DNA of 64,000 nt from Chryseobacterium cucumeris (GCF_001593385.1 NZ_LUVZ01000002.1:102055-166054); one strand, 5' to 3'. Positions 8,354 through 18,238 are shown, counted from the first letter of the stretch. A program made the numbers and translations. The notes: generated by a model from the letters alone, not told the origin.

Positions 8354-8717
8354 TGATCTTTTATTATGTATTTCTAACATGCTTTTGTCAAAAACTGCAC
8401 CAAAGGTAATTACTATTCTGTATTTAACAAAATATTAAATTGAGTACATGTTTTGGTGAATATTGTGTCAAAAAAAATAAAATTTCATTTAGAGATATGA
8501 TGAATAAAGTATCTTGATTTTAAATAAAGGATTATAAAATTTAATTTTTTAGTGTTTTTCATTTAATAAAATGTGGAAATTTTTAAATATTTAAGATAGT
8601 TTAACAGTGTTGGATATTTTTTATATTTTTGGCTAATGTCTTTTTTTGAGATTTTAAATAACTCCACTATTTAGAGACAGGTACAAATTTGATTTATTTG
8701 AATAAAATTGAAACTAT
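8354..8717. other. Intergenic region between divergent genes, PUL promoter region
   Basis: 364 very A+T-rich bases between the divergent DUF4197-like gene and susC. Apart from the -7-like box at 8624 I see no repeat, RNA gene or ORF. An anti-sigma or HTCS operator cannot be identified by eye. Confidence 0.6.
8624..8631 (+). promoter_or_regulatory. Promoter -7 box upstream of susC
   Basis: TATTTTTG matches TAnnTTTG 86 bases before the susC start, leaving an untranslated leader of about 80 bases. The -33 region is not convincing, as would be expected if an activator or ECF sigma is needed. Confidence 0.45.
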
Positions 8718-11567
8718 ATGAAACAAAGTAATTTAAAGTATTCAGGTCTCATTGCCGTTCTATACTTCGGGATGAATGTGAATGCACAGGTTACGCAGGA
8801 TTCTGCTAAAGTCCAGAAGATCGACGAAGTCGTTATGATTGGATATGGTAGCCGTAAAAAAGTAGACAACACTACTTCTATTAGTTCTATCAGTGCGGAA
8901 GAAGTAACTAAAACTAAAGTGTTGAATGCATCACAAGCCATTCAGGGTAAAGCAGCCGGGGTACAGGTAATAGCTTCCGATGCACCAGGATCTACTCCGA
9001 CAGTGATGATCAGAGGACTTGGTACAGTACTGGGGGGAAGAACACCTTTATATGTAGTTGATGGGATGTTTACTGATAACATCAACAATATTAACTCTAA
9101 TGATATTCTGACCTATGATGTATTGAAAGATGCTGCAGCATTGGCTATCTATGGTAACAGAGCTGCTAATGGAGTAATTATCATTACGACAAAGTCAGGT
9201 AGAGGAAAATTAAGCGTTTCCTATGATGGATTAGTTGGATTCAGAACTCCTTTAAAAACCATTAAAATGGCTAACGGGTCTGAATTTGCAAATTATAATA
9301 ATGCTGGTAAAGCAAGTAATTATTTGAATCCTAATCAACCCTATAATACAGATTGGTTTAAAGAAATTACAAGAACGGGAATTTACAACCAGCATAACTT
9401 ATCAATTTCAGGATCTTCAGAAGCTGCAAAGTACTTTTTAAGTTTAAGTAATTATGATGAGCAGTCTATCCTTAAAGGAACAAATTATAACAGGACTACA
9501 GTAAGAACCAATAACGAGTTCAGAATTACCAAAGGAATCAGATTGGCGCAGACTTTAAGTGCAACATTTACTAATGATACTCCTAAATCGTATGGTGCTT
9601 TTACAAATGCTTATAAACAATCACCATTAGTCCCTGTATATTATCCGAATGGAAAATATGGTCAGCCTATTTATAATAAGACCAACGGGAATATCGATTA
9701 TGAAGGAGGACGATTTAATAATGTAGGCAACCCGGTGATGCAGCTTGCTTATGATAATCAAAGAGGTAGAAATTTCTTATTACAAGGTGGATTAAAATTG
9801 GATATAGATATCTACAAAGATTTAAAATTTACCTCTCAATTTAGTGGAGAATATGGTAACTATAAATACTATAATTTCGTAAATTCAAAATCTTTCTGGT
9901 TAGATAGTGATCCTATGAGAACAGAAAACCAATACTCAGCTACGTCACCATTAACAAGGTTAACCAATAAAAGTCAGAACTATTTCAACTGGTTACTTAA
10001 TAATTATTTAACCTATACAAAGAAAATTGAAAACCATGATATTGAAGTTGTTGTAGGTACAGAAGCTTCAGTAAAGAATGGGCTTGAGACTTTAATTATT
10101 AACAGGAAAGATGTTCCTATTGCAAAAGATTACTGGAATCTTAGCGGAGTTGATTACTATGGTAACCTGTATAGTGATAGTGATACAAAAGCTCTTGAAT
10201 CAATAAAAGGAAACAGAAATACTACAATTTCGTATTTCGGAAGATTCCAATATAAATTTATGAATCGTTACTTATTAAGTGGAACGATCAGAAGAGACGG
10301 TTCTTCTCAGTTTGCTGCTGGTAATAAGTGGGGTACATTCCCATCATTTGGTGCAGGTTGGATTATTTCCGAAGAAAACTTCATGAAAGATGGTTTCTTT
10401 GACCTTTTGAAGCTTAGAGGTGGATGGGGTAAAATCGGAAACCAGAATGTTCCTTTGAATTATCTACCACTTTCAATGGGAGCAACTTATAATTATGCGT
10501 TTGGAAGTTCACCAGTAAGCAATGGAGTTACTGTTAATAAAGGTTACGATCCGGACTTAGGATGGGAAGTTACAGAAGAATCCTCTTTAGGATTAGATTT
10601 TGGAATCCTGAATAAAAGATTGACAGGTACGTTTGATATTTATAACAGAAAAACCAAAAATCTTATTTTGGGAGTTGTTCCATATATGGCAACTGGAATT
10701 TCTGATTTGAATTATTCTCATATGGGAAGTGTTGTTAATAAAGGTGCTGAGGTAAGCCTAAACTGGGCTGATAAAGTAGGCGAGGATTTTACCTATTCAA
10801 TTGGTGCCAATTATTCTTACAATAAGAACAAACTTGCCAGCATTAATCTTTCTAAGCCTGTTTCTCAAATTGTTGGAGGAAATCTTGGAAACGGACAAGA
10901 TACAAAACTTTTTAACGCTAATGCAGTTGGTTATGCATTAGGAAGTTTCTATTTATGGGAAGCTGATGGTTATGATGCAAATGGTAACCTGAAGTTTAAA
11001 GACTTGAATGGTAACGGAATTACAGGAAGTGCAGATCCTGGAGACAGAAGATTCTTTGACTCTTACATACCAAAGTCAACATTAGGTGTTAATGTTTCAA
11101 TGTCCTATAAAAATTGGGATTTTGCCCTAAGTGGTTATGGAGCTTTCGGATTCAAAGTGTATAACGGTAAAAAAGCACAAAGGAATGGTGGAGAAAATGT
11201 CGAAGCTTCTGTAGCGAATGATTTTTGGACTCCTACAAACACTAATGCAGCAAATCCTGTAAATCCTGCAAATATTCCAATTGCATCTACATTCTATTTG
11301 GAAAGCGGAGATTATTTCAGAATCAATAATATTTCAGTAGGATATACATTTAAAAATGTAACGGATTATATGAAATCAATTAAGCTTTATGTAAGTGCAA
11401 TTAATCCTTTTGTTTTCCAGAAATACTCAGGATATTCCTCAGAATTATCAGGATATAATCCTGCGGATCCTACTGCAGAAGGAGATCCTTACAAACGTGC
11501 GGGGGTAGAATTAGATGCTTACCCTACATTAAGATCTTTTGTATTTGGTGTTAACCTAAATTTTTAA
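8718..11567 (+). CDS. SusC/RagA-type TonB-linked outer membrane protein
   Basis: A 949-residue outer-membrane transporter that imports oligosaccharides with energy from TonB. After a signal peptide ending at VNAQ comes a TonB-box-like KIDEVVMIGYGSRKK, then the plug with the SusC signature region (YVVDGMFTDNINNINSND, then YDVLKDAAALAIYGNRAANG and VIIITTKSG), and a long beta-barrel ending in the aromatic-terminated strand SFVFGVNLNF. The CarboxypepD-regulatory-like N-terminal domain common in SusC proteins is missing, so this is the short form. susD follows after 4 bases. The substrate is inferred from downstream enzymes only. Confidence 0.95.
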   Translation: MKQSNLKYSGLIAVLYFGMNVNAQVTQDSAKVQKIDEVVMIGYGSRKKVDNTTSISSISAEEVTKTKVLNASQAIQGKAAGVQVIASDAPGSTPTVMIRGLGTVLGGRTPLYVVDGMFTDNINNINSNDILTYDVLKDAAALAIYGNRAANGVIIITTKSGRGKLSVSYDGLVGFRTPLKTIKMANGSEFANYNNAGKASNYLNPNQPYNTDWFKEITRTGIYNQHNLSISGSSEAAKYFLSLSNYDEQSILKGTNYNRTTVRTNNEFRITKGIRLAQTLSATFTNDTPKSYGAFTNAYKQSPLVPVYYPNGKYGQPIYNKTNGNIDYEGGRFNNVGNPVMQLAYDNQRGRNFLLQGGLKLDIDIYKDLKFTSQFSGEYGNYKYYNFVNSKSFWLDSDPMRTENQYSATSPLTRLTNKSQNYFNWLLNNYLTYTKKIENHDIEVVVGTEASVKNGLETLIINRKDVPIAKDYWNLSGVDYYGNLYSDSDTKALESIKGNRNTTISYFGRFQYKFMNRYLLSGTIRRDGSSQFAAGNKWGTFPSFGAGWIISEENFMKDGFFDLLKLRGGWGKIGNQNVPLNYLPLSMGATYNYAFGSSPVSNGVTVNKGYDPDLGWEVTEESSLGLDFGILNKRLTGTFDIYNRKTKNLILGVVPYMATGISDLNYSHMGSVVNKGAEVSLNWADKVGEDFTYSIGANYSYNKNKLASINLSKPVSQIVGGNLGNGQDTKLFNANAVGYALGSFYLWEADGYDANGNLKFKDLNGNGITGSADPGDRRFFDSYIPKSTLGVNVSMSYKNWDFALSGYGAFGFKVYNGKKAQRNGGENVEASVANDFWTPTNTNAANPVNPANIPIASTFYLESGDYFRINNISVGYTFKNVTDYMKSIKLYVSAINPFVFQKYSGYSSELSGYNPADPTAEGDPYKRAGVELDAYPTLRSFVFGVNLNF

Positions 11568-11571
11568 AAAA

Positions 11572-13023
11572 ATGAACAAAAAATATATCATAGCAGCGGC
11601 ATTTTTGATTTTAGGAGCTGTTAACCAAAGTTGTAGTAATGACTTTATCGACGTGTCACCTACGGAAGCAATTCCTGAGAGCGCATTGGGTGAAATATAC
11701 AATAATGATGCAGGAGCCAATAGTTTAGTTACAGCTATTTATGCTAAGTTTTTAGACTGGAATATGAGTACATTTGCATGGATCGGGGTTACATCAATTG
11801 TCTCTGATGATGCGGATAAAGGTTCAAGTGCAAGTGATTCAGGTTCAGATAAAGATATTTTAGATGCTTTGACATTTACAGCATCAACACCGTCATTCAA
11901 AGAATTGTTTGCTTCTAATTATCAAGGTATTAATAGATGTAATCAGGCGTTGAAATATCTTCCTCAATTGGATAAAGTAGACCCGCAATTACGTGAGAGA
12001 TTAGCGGGAGAGGCAAAGTTTTTGAGAGCATTTATGTACTTTACTTTAGTTAGATCTTTTGGAGGTGTTCCGTTAGTAGACCATGTTCCCGTTACAGGAG
12101 TTGAAGCCGACAAGCAAATGACACTAACCAGAAAAAGCAAAGAAGAGATTTATGCATTTATAGAAAAAGACCTTAAAGATGCAGCAGCAGTTTTGCCTTC
12201 TGGAACGGGGGGACAAAGAGCTACAAAAGGTGCTGCCCATGCACTTTTAGCTAAGGTGTATTTATATCAGAAGAAATGGCAGTTGGCAGTAGATGAGACT
12301 AATTTGGTGACAGGTTATTCATTGACAACTAATTTCCAGGATATTTATAAAGTTTCCGGAGAAAATAATGCTGAATCTATCTTCGAAATTAATGGTAGTG
12401 GAGGAACAGCAGGAAGAGCAATCCAGCAGTATAGCCAGGTTCAGGGAGCCAGAGGTACTACAGGCTGGGGCTGGGGATTTGCAACGCCTACCCAAGGATT
12501 ATATGACGCCTACTCTGCAACAGATTCCAGAAGAGATGCTACGATTATCCATAGAGATATGACTTTATATGATGGATATTATGTAGGTCCAAATACAGAA
12601 AATAAATTCTATAATTATAAAGCTTATTCTTCCAATTATAGAGATCAGGCTTCAACAGACGTAAACATTCGTTATCTGAGATATGCCGAAGTACTATTAA
12701 TCAGAGCTGAAGCAATGAATGAGCTCGGACAAACATCTGCAGCTATTCCTTTCCTGAATCAGGTAAGAAACAGAGCTAACATCGGAAACACTACTGCTTT
12801 TTCTCAGGCAGACGTAAGATTGGATATCTGGAAACAAAGAAGATTAGAGCTTGCTTTCGAACATGACAGATGGTTTGATCTTGTAAGAACCGGACAAGCC
12901 CAGGCAGCCATGGCGGCTGATGGTGGTAAAAAATTCATCGTTGGAAAACATGAACTATTCCCACTTCCACAAGACTTCATAATGGAAGCTGGTGGATTGT
13001 CAGCACAAAACCCCGGCTATTAA
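11572..13023 (+). CDS. SusD/RagB-type nutrient-binding lipoprotein
   Basis: A 483-residue surface lipoprotein; signal MNKKYIIAAAFLILGAVNQSC. SusD features are present: FIDVSPTEAIPES near the N-terminus, TPR-like helices (GINRCNQALKYLPQLD, AGEAKFLRAFMYFTLVRSFGGVPLV) and the C-terminal SusD-like part with RYAEVLLIRAEAMNELG and ELAFEHDRWFDLVRTGQA, ending LPQDFIMEAGGLSAQNPGY. It forms a lid on SusC and captures glycans. Start 4 bases after susC indicates a single transcript. Confidence 0.95.
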   Translation: MNKKYIIAAAFLILGAVNQSCSNDFIDVSPTEAIPESALGEIYNNDAGANSLVTAIYAKFLDWNMSTFAWIGVTSIVSDDADKGSSASDSGSDKDILDALTFTASTPSFKELFASNYQGINRCNQALKYLPQLDKVDPQLRERLAGEAKFLRAFMYFTLVRSFGGVPLVDHVPVTGVEADKQMTLTRKSKEEIYAFIEKDLKDAAAVLPSGTGGQRATKGAAHALLAKVYLYQKKWQLAVDETNLVTGYSLTTNFQDIYKVSGENNAESIFEINGSGGTAGRAIQQYSQVQGARGTTGWGWGFATPTQGLYDAYSATDSRRDATIIHRDMTLYDGYYVGPNTENKFYNYKAYSSNYRDQASTDVNIRYLRYAEVLLIRAEAMNELGQTSAAIPFLNQVRNRANIGNTTAFSQADVRLDIWKQRRLELAFEHDRWFDLVRTGQAQAAMAADGGKKFIVGKHELFPLPQDFIMEAGGLSAQNPGY

Positions 13024-13043
13024 ATTTAATCAATAAAAACTTT

Positions 13044-13075
13044 AGAGGAGAATGAAAGTTCTCCTCTTCTTTTAG
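13044..13075 (+). terminator. Hairpin between susD and enzyme genes
   Basis: AGAGGAGAA and TTCTCCTCT arms with a 6-base loop, followed by TCTTTT. The T-tract is weak, so it may be a partial terminator or mRNA-stabilising hairpin that sets susCD above the enzymes. Confidence 0.5.
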
Positions 13076-13100
13076 TAAGAAACCCTAAAAAAGAGATCTC

Positions 13101-14492
13101 ATGAAAAGGAACGTATTATCAATAGCTATTACTTCATTATTCTTTGTGTATTCCTGTAAAAATGCGCCCGTTGCCAAACAGGAAGCTGGAAAAACTGAAG
13201 CAGTAAAAAGCAATATCACGGATGAACAACTGATGGACAGAGTGCAGAAAGATGCTTTAAAATACTTCTGGGACTATGCAGAACCTAACTCAATGCTGGG
13301 AAGAGAACGTTACCATGAAGATGATATCTATCCGGATAATGATAAGCACGTGATCACAACAGGAGGCTCAGGATTTGGGTTGGCAACTATTCTGGTAGGA
13401 GTAGAAAGAGGATTTGTTCCAAGAAAAGAAGCGGTGAAAAGGCTTAGTCATATTATGGATTTCTTGGCTAAAGCAGACCGCCATAAAGGAGCATGGTCAC
13501 ATTGGATCAATGGGGAAACCGGAAAAACAGTGCCTTTCGGGAAAAAAGATAATGGTGGTGACCTTGTGGAAACCGCTTTCCTTACCTCAGGAATACTGAT
13601 GGTCCGTGAATACTTTAAAAACGGAAATGCAGAAGAAAAAAAACTGGCAGCAAAATGTGATGAACTGTGGAAAGGAATCCAATGGAACTGGTATACCAAA
13701 GGAGGTGAGAAAGTTTTATACTGGCACTGGTCACCGGATTACCAATGGGAAATGAATTTTCCTCTTGAAGGATATAATGAATGCCTGATCACTTATATTT
13801 TAGCAGCCTCTTCACCTACTTATTCCATTGATGCAGAAACCTATTATAAAGGCTGGACCAGAAACGGAACTTACCTTACAGATAAAACAAAGTACGGACT
13901 ACCTCTGTATGTAAAACACAACTATGCCGAAGAATACGGCGGCCCGCTTTTCTGGGCACAATATTCATATATCGGGCTTGATCCGACTGGATTATCCGAT
14001 AAACTTGTCAAAAATTACTTTGACGTCAATAAAAATCAAACCCTTATCGACTATCAATATTGTGTCGAAAATCCAAAACAATGGAAAGGGTATGGTCCCA
14101 ACTATTGGGGGCTTACAGCCGGATATACAAGAAATGAAGATGGAAGCACTGGATACACCGCTCACATGCCTGGCAATGATAATGGAGTGATTACTCCTAC
14201 AGCTGCCTTGAGTAGTTTTCCCTATACACCAAAAGAATCAATGGCTTTCCTGAGATTCATGTATACCCAAAAACCTGAATTCATAGGATCTGCAGGACCT
14301 TATGATGCGACCTCCATTAATTATAATAATTGGTTTACCCCAAGATATCTGGCGATAGATCAGGGAACGATAGCACCCATGATCGAAAATTACAGATCAG
14401 GATTCCTGTGGAAGTTATTTATGAATGCCCCGGAAATTCAGCAGGGATTAAAAAAACTAAGCTTTCGGTCAGCTAAATATGGAATAAAATAA
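13101..14492 (+). CDS. GH144-like glucanase (glucoamylase-like PF10091 domain), exported
   Basis: A 463-residue protein with lipoprotein-like signal (MKRNVLSIAITSLFFVYSC). The rest matches the PF10091 (alpha/alpha)6-barrel: DALKYFWDYAEPNSMLGRER, ITTGGSGFGLATILVGVERG, GAWSHWINGETG, DLVETAFLTSGILM, WHWSPDYQWEMNFPLEGYNE and MPGNDNGVITPTAALSSFPY. Characterised members with this layout (GH144) are endo-beta-1,2-glucanases, so cleavage of beta-1,2-glucan (sophoro-oligosaccharides) is a reasonable inference, not a demonstrated one. The SusCD, hydrolase and GH3 neighbours support a beta-glucan locus. Confidence 0.8.
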   Translation: MKRNVLSIAITSLFFVYSCKNAPVAKQEAGKTEAVKSNITDEQLMDRVQKDALKYFWDYAEPNSMLGRERYHEDDIYPDNDKHVITTGGSGFGLATILVGVERGFVPRKEAVKRLSHIMDFLAKADRHKGAWSHWINGETGKTVPFGKKDNGGDLVETAFLTSGILMVREYFKNGNAEEKKLAAKCDELWKGIQWNWYTKGGEKVLYWHWSPDYQWEMNFPLEGYNECLITYILAASSPTYSIDAETYYKGWTRNGTYLTDKTKYGLPLYVKHNYAEEYGGPLFWAQYSYIGLDPTGLSDKLVKNYFDVNKNQTLIDYQYCVENPKQWKGYGPNYWGLTAGYTRNEDGSTGYTAHMPGNDNGVITPTAALSSFPYTPKESMAFLRFMYTQKPEFIGSAGPYDATSINYNNWFTPRYLAIDQGTIAPMIENYRSGFLWKLFMNAPEIQQGLKKLSFRSAKYGIK

Positions 14493-14588
14493 TTCAAAAG
14501 GAACGGCCATTGTCCCGAGCTTAGTTGCAGGGTTCCTTAAATAAAAAAAATCAAATCCGCTGGCTTTAACCAAAACCTAAATAACAAT

Positions 14589-15296
14589 ATGAAACTAAAA
14601 CTGAAACATATTCCTCTTTTATTACTGCCGTTTTCATTACCAATGAGTGCACAGGAGATAAAAGCGGAACTCAATAAAGAAATTAAAAGACAGGAGAAAA
14701 TGTCTTACATTCTGGATTACCCACAAAATGTTAAAGGAACTGTACCATTAATAGTTTTCCTTCATGGTTCAGGAGAACGGGGAACTAATCTTGACCTGGT
14801 AAAGGCTCACAGTCCATTTACCTATAAAAATCTGATCAAAGAACCTGTAGCGGTTCTGGCGCCTCAATGCCCGGAAGGAACTTGGTGGGATACGGTTACC
14901 GTATATCATCTGATCAAGGAAATTCAGAAGAAATATAAAATTGATGCTTCCCGTATTTATCTTACAGGACTTTCTATGGGAGGATGGGGAACCTTAAAGC
15001 TGGCCATGGAGCATCCGGAAATGTTTGCTGCAGTGGCTTCAGTGTGTGCCCCTACAGATCAGGTCATGACCGCTAATATTCATCGGTTTAAAGATCTGAA
15101 CATGAAAATTTTCCATGGCGGAATGGACGATATTGTACTACCTGCGAATGCTTTTAATTTTTATCAGAAGCTGCATCCTGTAAACCCTTCAGCAGAATTG
15201 GTTATCTTCCCGAATGATAATCATAACTCATGGGATTCGGCATACTCAAATCCCGCTTTGTATGAATGGATGCTGTCCAAAAAGAAAGAAAAGTAA
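14589..15296 (+). CDS. Secreted alpha/beta hydrolase (prolyl-oligopeptidase/carboxylesterase-like)
   Basis: A 235-residue protein with signal peptide ending at MSAQ. The alpha/beta hydrolase fold shows an oxyanion region FLHGSGERG, the nucleophile elbow GLSMGGWG (Ser129), the acid in GGMDDIVLP (Asp180 or Asp181) and the His in NDNHNSW (His212). In polysaccharide loci such small esterases often remove acyl groups; in other families they are feruloyl or dipeptidyl hydrolases. It lies inside the SusCD locus between the GH144-like and GH3 genes, so glycan de-esterification is the likeliest role. Confidence 0.8.
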   Translation: MKLKLKHIPLLLLPFSLPMSAQEIKAELNKEIKRQEKMSYILDYPQNVKGTVPLIVFLHGSGERGTNLDLVKAHSPFTYKNLIKEPVAVLAPQCPEGTWWDTVTVYHLIKEIQKKYKIDASRIYLTGLSMGGWGTLKLAMEHPEMFAAVASVCAPTDQVMTANIHRFKDLNMKIFHGGMDDIVLPANAFNFYQKLHPVNPSAELVIFPNDNHNSWDSAYSNPALYEWMLSKKKEK

Positions 15297-15376
15297 TCCA
15301 GGACACCAATGATTGAAAAATAACCCCATCAAATTAAAGCAAAAAATATAAAACAATAATTTAAGAAGATAGATTT

Positions 15377-17704
15377 ATGAAAAAGTTAATTGTAATCGCC
15401 ACTTTAGCATTGGCACCTGTATTTTCCGCACAGGAAATGGTAACGAAGCCCGTTCAGTCTTACCAGACAGCTCAGTATCAGGCTAAGAAGAAAGCTTTTG
15501 TAGACAATCTTTTATCTAAAATGACATTGGATGAAAAAATTGGGCAGATGAACCTTCCGACTTCCGGAGATTTCACTACAGGACAGGCACAGAGCTCTGA
15601 TATCGGAAAAAAAGTAGAGCAGGGATTAGTCGGCGGATTATTCAATATAAAAGGAGCAGATAAGATCAAGGCAGTTCAGAAAGTGGCAGTAGAAAAAAGC
15701 CGTCTGAAGATTCCTATGATTTTCGGAATGGATGTTATTCATGGCTATGAAACTACTTTCCCGATTCCTTTAGGGTTGGCTGCTTCATGGGATATGAACC
15801 TTATCCAGCAGTCTGCAAAAGTAGCTGCGAGAGAAGCTGCTTCCGACGGGATCAACTGGACATTCTCTCCCATGGTAGATATTTCCCGTGAACCAAGATG
15901 GGGTAGAGTATCAGAAGGTTCTGGTGAAGACCCATATTTGGGAAGTGAAATTTCTAAAAATATGGTGTATGGCTATCAGGGGAAAGACCTTGCGAATGGA
16001 ACCAATATTTTAGCATGCGTAAAACATTTTGCTTTATATGGGGCAGGTGAATCCGGAAGAGATTACAATACGGTTGACATGAGCCATGTAAGAATGTTTA
16101 ATGAGTATTTTCCTCCTTATAAAGCAGCAGTGGATGCTGGTGTGGCTTCTGTAATGGCCTCTTTCAATGAAGTGGACGGAGTACCTGCGACAGGTAACAG
16201 ATGGCTTCAGACTGAAGTATTAAGAAATCTATGGAAGTTCAAAGGCTTCGTAGTAACAGACTATACTGGTATCAATGAAATGGTAGACCACGGTATGGGA
16301 GATCTTCAGCAGGTATCTGCTTTGGCTTTAAAAGCTGGGGTTGATATGGATATGGTGGGAGAAGGTTTTTTAACAACATTAAAAAAATCCCTTCAGGAAG
16401 GAAAAGTTACGCAAGCTGAAATTGATATGGCAGCAAGGAGAATTCTTGAAGCAAAATATGATCTTGGTTTATTTGATAATCCGTACAAACATGGAGATGC
16501 GAAGTTAGCGGCAAAAGAAGTCTATAATATGGAAAACCGTAATATAGCAAGAAATACAGCTGCTCAATCCATGGTGTTATTGAAAAATGACAATCAGGTA
16601 TTGCCTTTAAAGAAATCAGGAACAGTGGCTGTAATCGGACCATTGGTGAATAACTCAATGAATATGGCCGGAACATGGAGTGTTGCTACAAAACACGCTT
16701 CTTCAGTTTCTTTGATGCAGGGATTACAGTCGAACTACGGAAAAGAAGTTAAGTTTTTATCAGCAAAAGGAGCTAATATAGACTATGATGCCAAATTAGA
16801 AGAAATCTATGCAGCTCACGGTAAAAAAACAGACAGAGACAACCGTTCCAAAGAAGAGTTGCTAAAAGAAGCGGTAGAGGTTGCCAACAAAGCAGATGTG
16901 ATTGTTCTGGCTATCGGAGAATCTGCTGAAATGAGTGGAGAATCTTCTTCAAGAACAGAAATTACCATTCCTCAGTCTCAGGTTGATCTGCTAAACGAGT
17001 TAAAGAAGACGGGAAAACCAATTGCAATGGTTCTTTTCACAGGACGTCCTTTAGCTTTAACCAATGTAAAAGATACTCCGGATTCTATATTGAATGCATG
17101 GTTTGCAGGATCTGAAGCAGGTAACGCGATTGCGGATGTTCTGTTCGGAAAAGTAAACCCGTCGGGAAAACTTCCAATGACTTTCCCAAGAAGCCTTGGA
17201 CAAGTGCCAATCTATTATAATGCTAAAAATACAGGTCGCCCGCTGAGTCAGGATAAAGTAGACAAATGTACTTATGAAAGATTCCGTTCAAACTATATGG
17301 ACGAATGTAATACGCCTTTATATGCTTTCGGATATGGATTGAGCTATACGAAATTCAATTATTCTGATATGGCAGTTTCCACTACTACTGCAAAAGGCAA
17401 TCAGACCGTTCAGGCATCCGTTACTGTAACGAATACGGGAAATTATGACGGAGCTGAGGTTGTTCAATTGTATATCAGAGATATGGTGGGAAGTATTACA
17501 AGACCGGTAAAAGAACTGAAAGGTTTCCAGAAAATATTTTTGAAAAAAGGAGAATCTAAAAAAGTAACTTTTGATATCACTCCAGAAAGTTTGAAATTCT
17601 ATAACGGAGATCTGAAATATGACTGGGAATCAGGAGAATTTGATATTATGATCGGAACCAGTTCTGACAATGTTCAGCATTCAAAGATTAACTGGACTAA
17701 GTAA
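15377..17704 (+). CDS. bglX: Periplasmic GH3 beta-glucosidase (BglX-like)
   Basis: A 775-residue GH3 enzyme with signal peptide MKKLIVIATLALAPVFSAQ. The N-terminal barrel contains DVIHGYETTFPIPLG, SPMVDISREPRWGR, KHFALYGA and the nucleophile in FVVTDYTGI (Asp295). The second domain has VIGPLVN and the acid/base in MSGESSSRTEI (Glu522). A fibronectin III-like domain ends the protein (GAEVVQLYIRDMVGSITRPVKELKGF). It releases terminal glucose from beta-glucosides; some Bacteroidota GH3 enzymes paired with GH144 cleave sophorose. Linkage specificity here is an inference from context. Confidence 0.92.
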   Translation: MKKLIVIATLALAPVFSAQEMVTKPVQSYQTAQYQAKKKAFVDNLLSKMTLDEKIGQMNLPTSGDFTTGQAQSSDIGKKVEQGLVGGLFNIKGADKIKAVQKVAVEKSRLKIPMIFGMDVIHGYETTFPIPLGLAASWDMNLIQQSAKVAAREAASDGINWTFSPMVDISREPRWGRVSEGSGEDPYLGSEISKNMVYGYQGKDLANGTNILACVKHFALYGAGESGRDYNTVDMSHVRMFNEYFPPYKAAVDAGVASVMASFNEVDGVPATGNRWLQTEVLRNLWKFKGFVVTDYTGINEMVDHGMGDLQQVSALALKAGVDMDMVGEGFLTTLKKSLQEGKVTQAEIDMAARRILEAKYDLGLFDNPYKHGDAKLAAKEVYNMENRNIARNTAAQSMVLLKNDNQVLPLKKSGTVAVIGPLVNNSMNMAGTWSVATKHASSVSLMQGLQSNYGKEVKFLSAKGANIDYDAKLEEIYAAHGKKTDRDNRSKEELLKEAVEVANKADVIVLAIGESAEMSGESSSRTEITIPQSQVDLLNELKKTGKPIAMVLFTGRPLALTNVKDTPDSILNAWFAGSEAGNAIADVLFGKVNPSGKLPMTFPRSLGQVPIYYNAKNTGRPLSQDKVDKCTYERFRSNYMDECNTPLYAFGYGLSYTKFNYSDMAVSTTTAKGNQTVQASVTVTNTGNYDGAEVVQLYIRDMVGSITRPVKELKGFQKIFLKKGESKKVTFDITPESLKFYNGDLKYDWESGEFDIMIGTSSDNVQHSKINWTK

Positions 17705-17798
17705 TATCCGGAAAAGTAATTCACCGGATTGTGTTATGATGTTTTTTTTGGCACGATTTTTAATAATACCTCGGGTAATTATTAGTATACAAATCGAC

Positions 17799-18197
17799 AT
17801 GAAAAAAACAATTTTATTAAGCACAATGTTCCTGGGTTCTTTACTGTTTGCACAAAAAGGAACAATAAAAGGTGGAGACAAAGATGCACACGGATGTATT
17901 GGTTCTGCAGGATATACTTATTCTCAAATTAAGAAAGACTGTATAAGAACGTTTGAGCAGAAAATCAAGTTAACAGAAGTAGCTCCGAAAGACAGCTATA
18001 CTTCAATAGCTGCAGTTATTTTCAGTAAAGACATGAAACAAGCTGAGGTTTTTGTAAAAGATGCCGGTGAAAGAAGCATTATCCTTACCAGAGCAGGAGG
18101 TAAAGCCAAAGCATGGAAAAAGGATGGTTATGTATTGGTTCCTCACAAAAAGCACGGATATCAGCTTAAAAAGGATAATGTCGTGATCTATCAGTAA
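17799..18197 (+). CDS. Small secreted Cys-containing protein (paralog A)
   Basis: I chose the ATG at 17799 because it gives a clean signal peptide, MKKTILLSTMFLGSLLFAQ; the longer frame overlaps the GH3 gene. The mature part has about 113 residues: GGDKDAHGCIGSAGYTYSQ, KKDCIRTFEQKIKLTE, then strand-rich sequence to VIYQ. Two Cys could form a disulfide. The SAGYTxS...K.DCIRxFE motif recalls small secreted domains in other bacteria, but I do not know a named function. A close paralog follows at 18311, each with its own terminator. Confidence 0.75.
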   Translation: MKKTILLSTMFLGSLLFAQKGTIKGGDKDAHGCIGSAGYTYSQIKKDCIRTFEQKIKLTEVAPKDSYTSIAAVIFSKDMKQAEVFVKDAGERSIILTRAGGKAKAWKKDGYVLVPHKKHGYQLKKDNVVIYQ

Positions 18198-18212
18198 GAT
18201 CCGGTTAAAAAA

Positions 18213-18238
18213 AACCGCTCGAAAGAGTGGTTTTTTTG
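18213..18238 (+). terminator. Intrinsic terminator
   Basis: ACCGCTC-GAAA-GAGTGGT hairpin followed by seven T, 15 bases after paralog A. Confidence 0.85.

Noticed and set aside
13924..14190. ORF of 88 codons within the GH144-like gene
   Set aside because: Different frame of a conserved enzyme; no independent support.
17670..17798. N-terminal extension of secreted paralog A into the GH3 gene
   Set aside because: The extension lacks protein-like features and would hide a perfect signal peptide at 17799.
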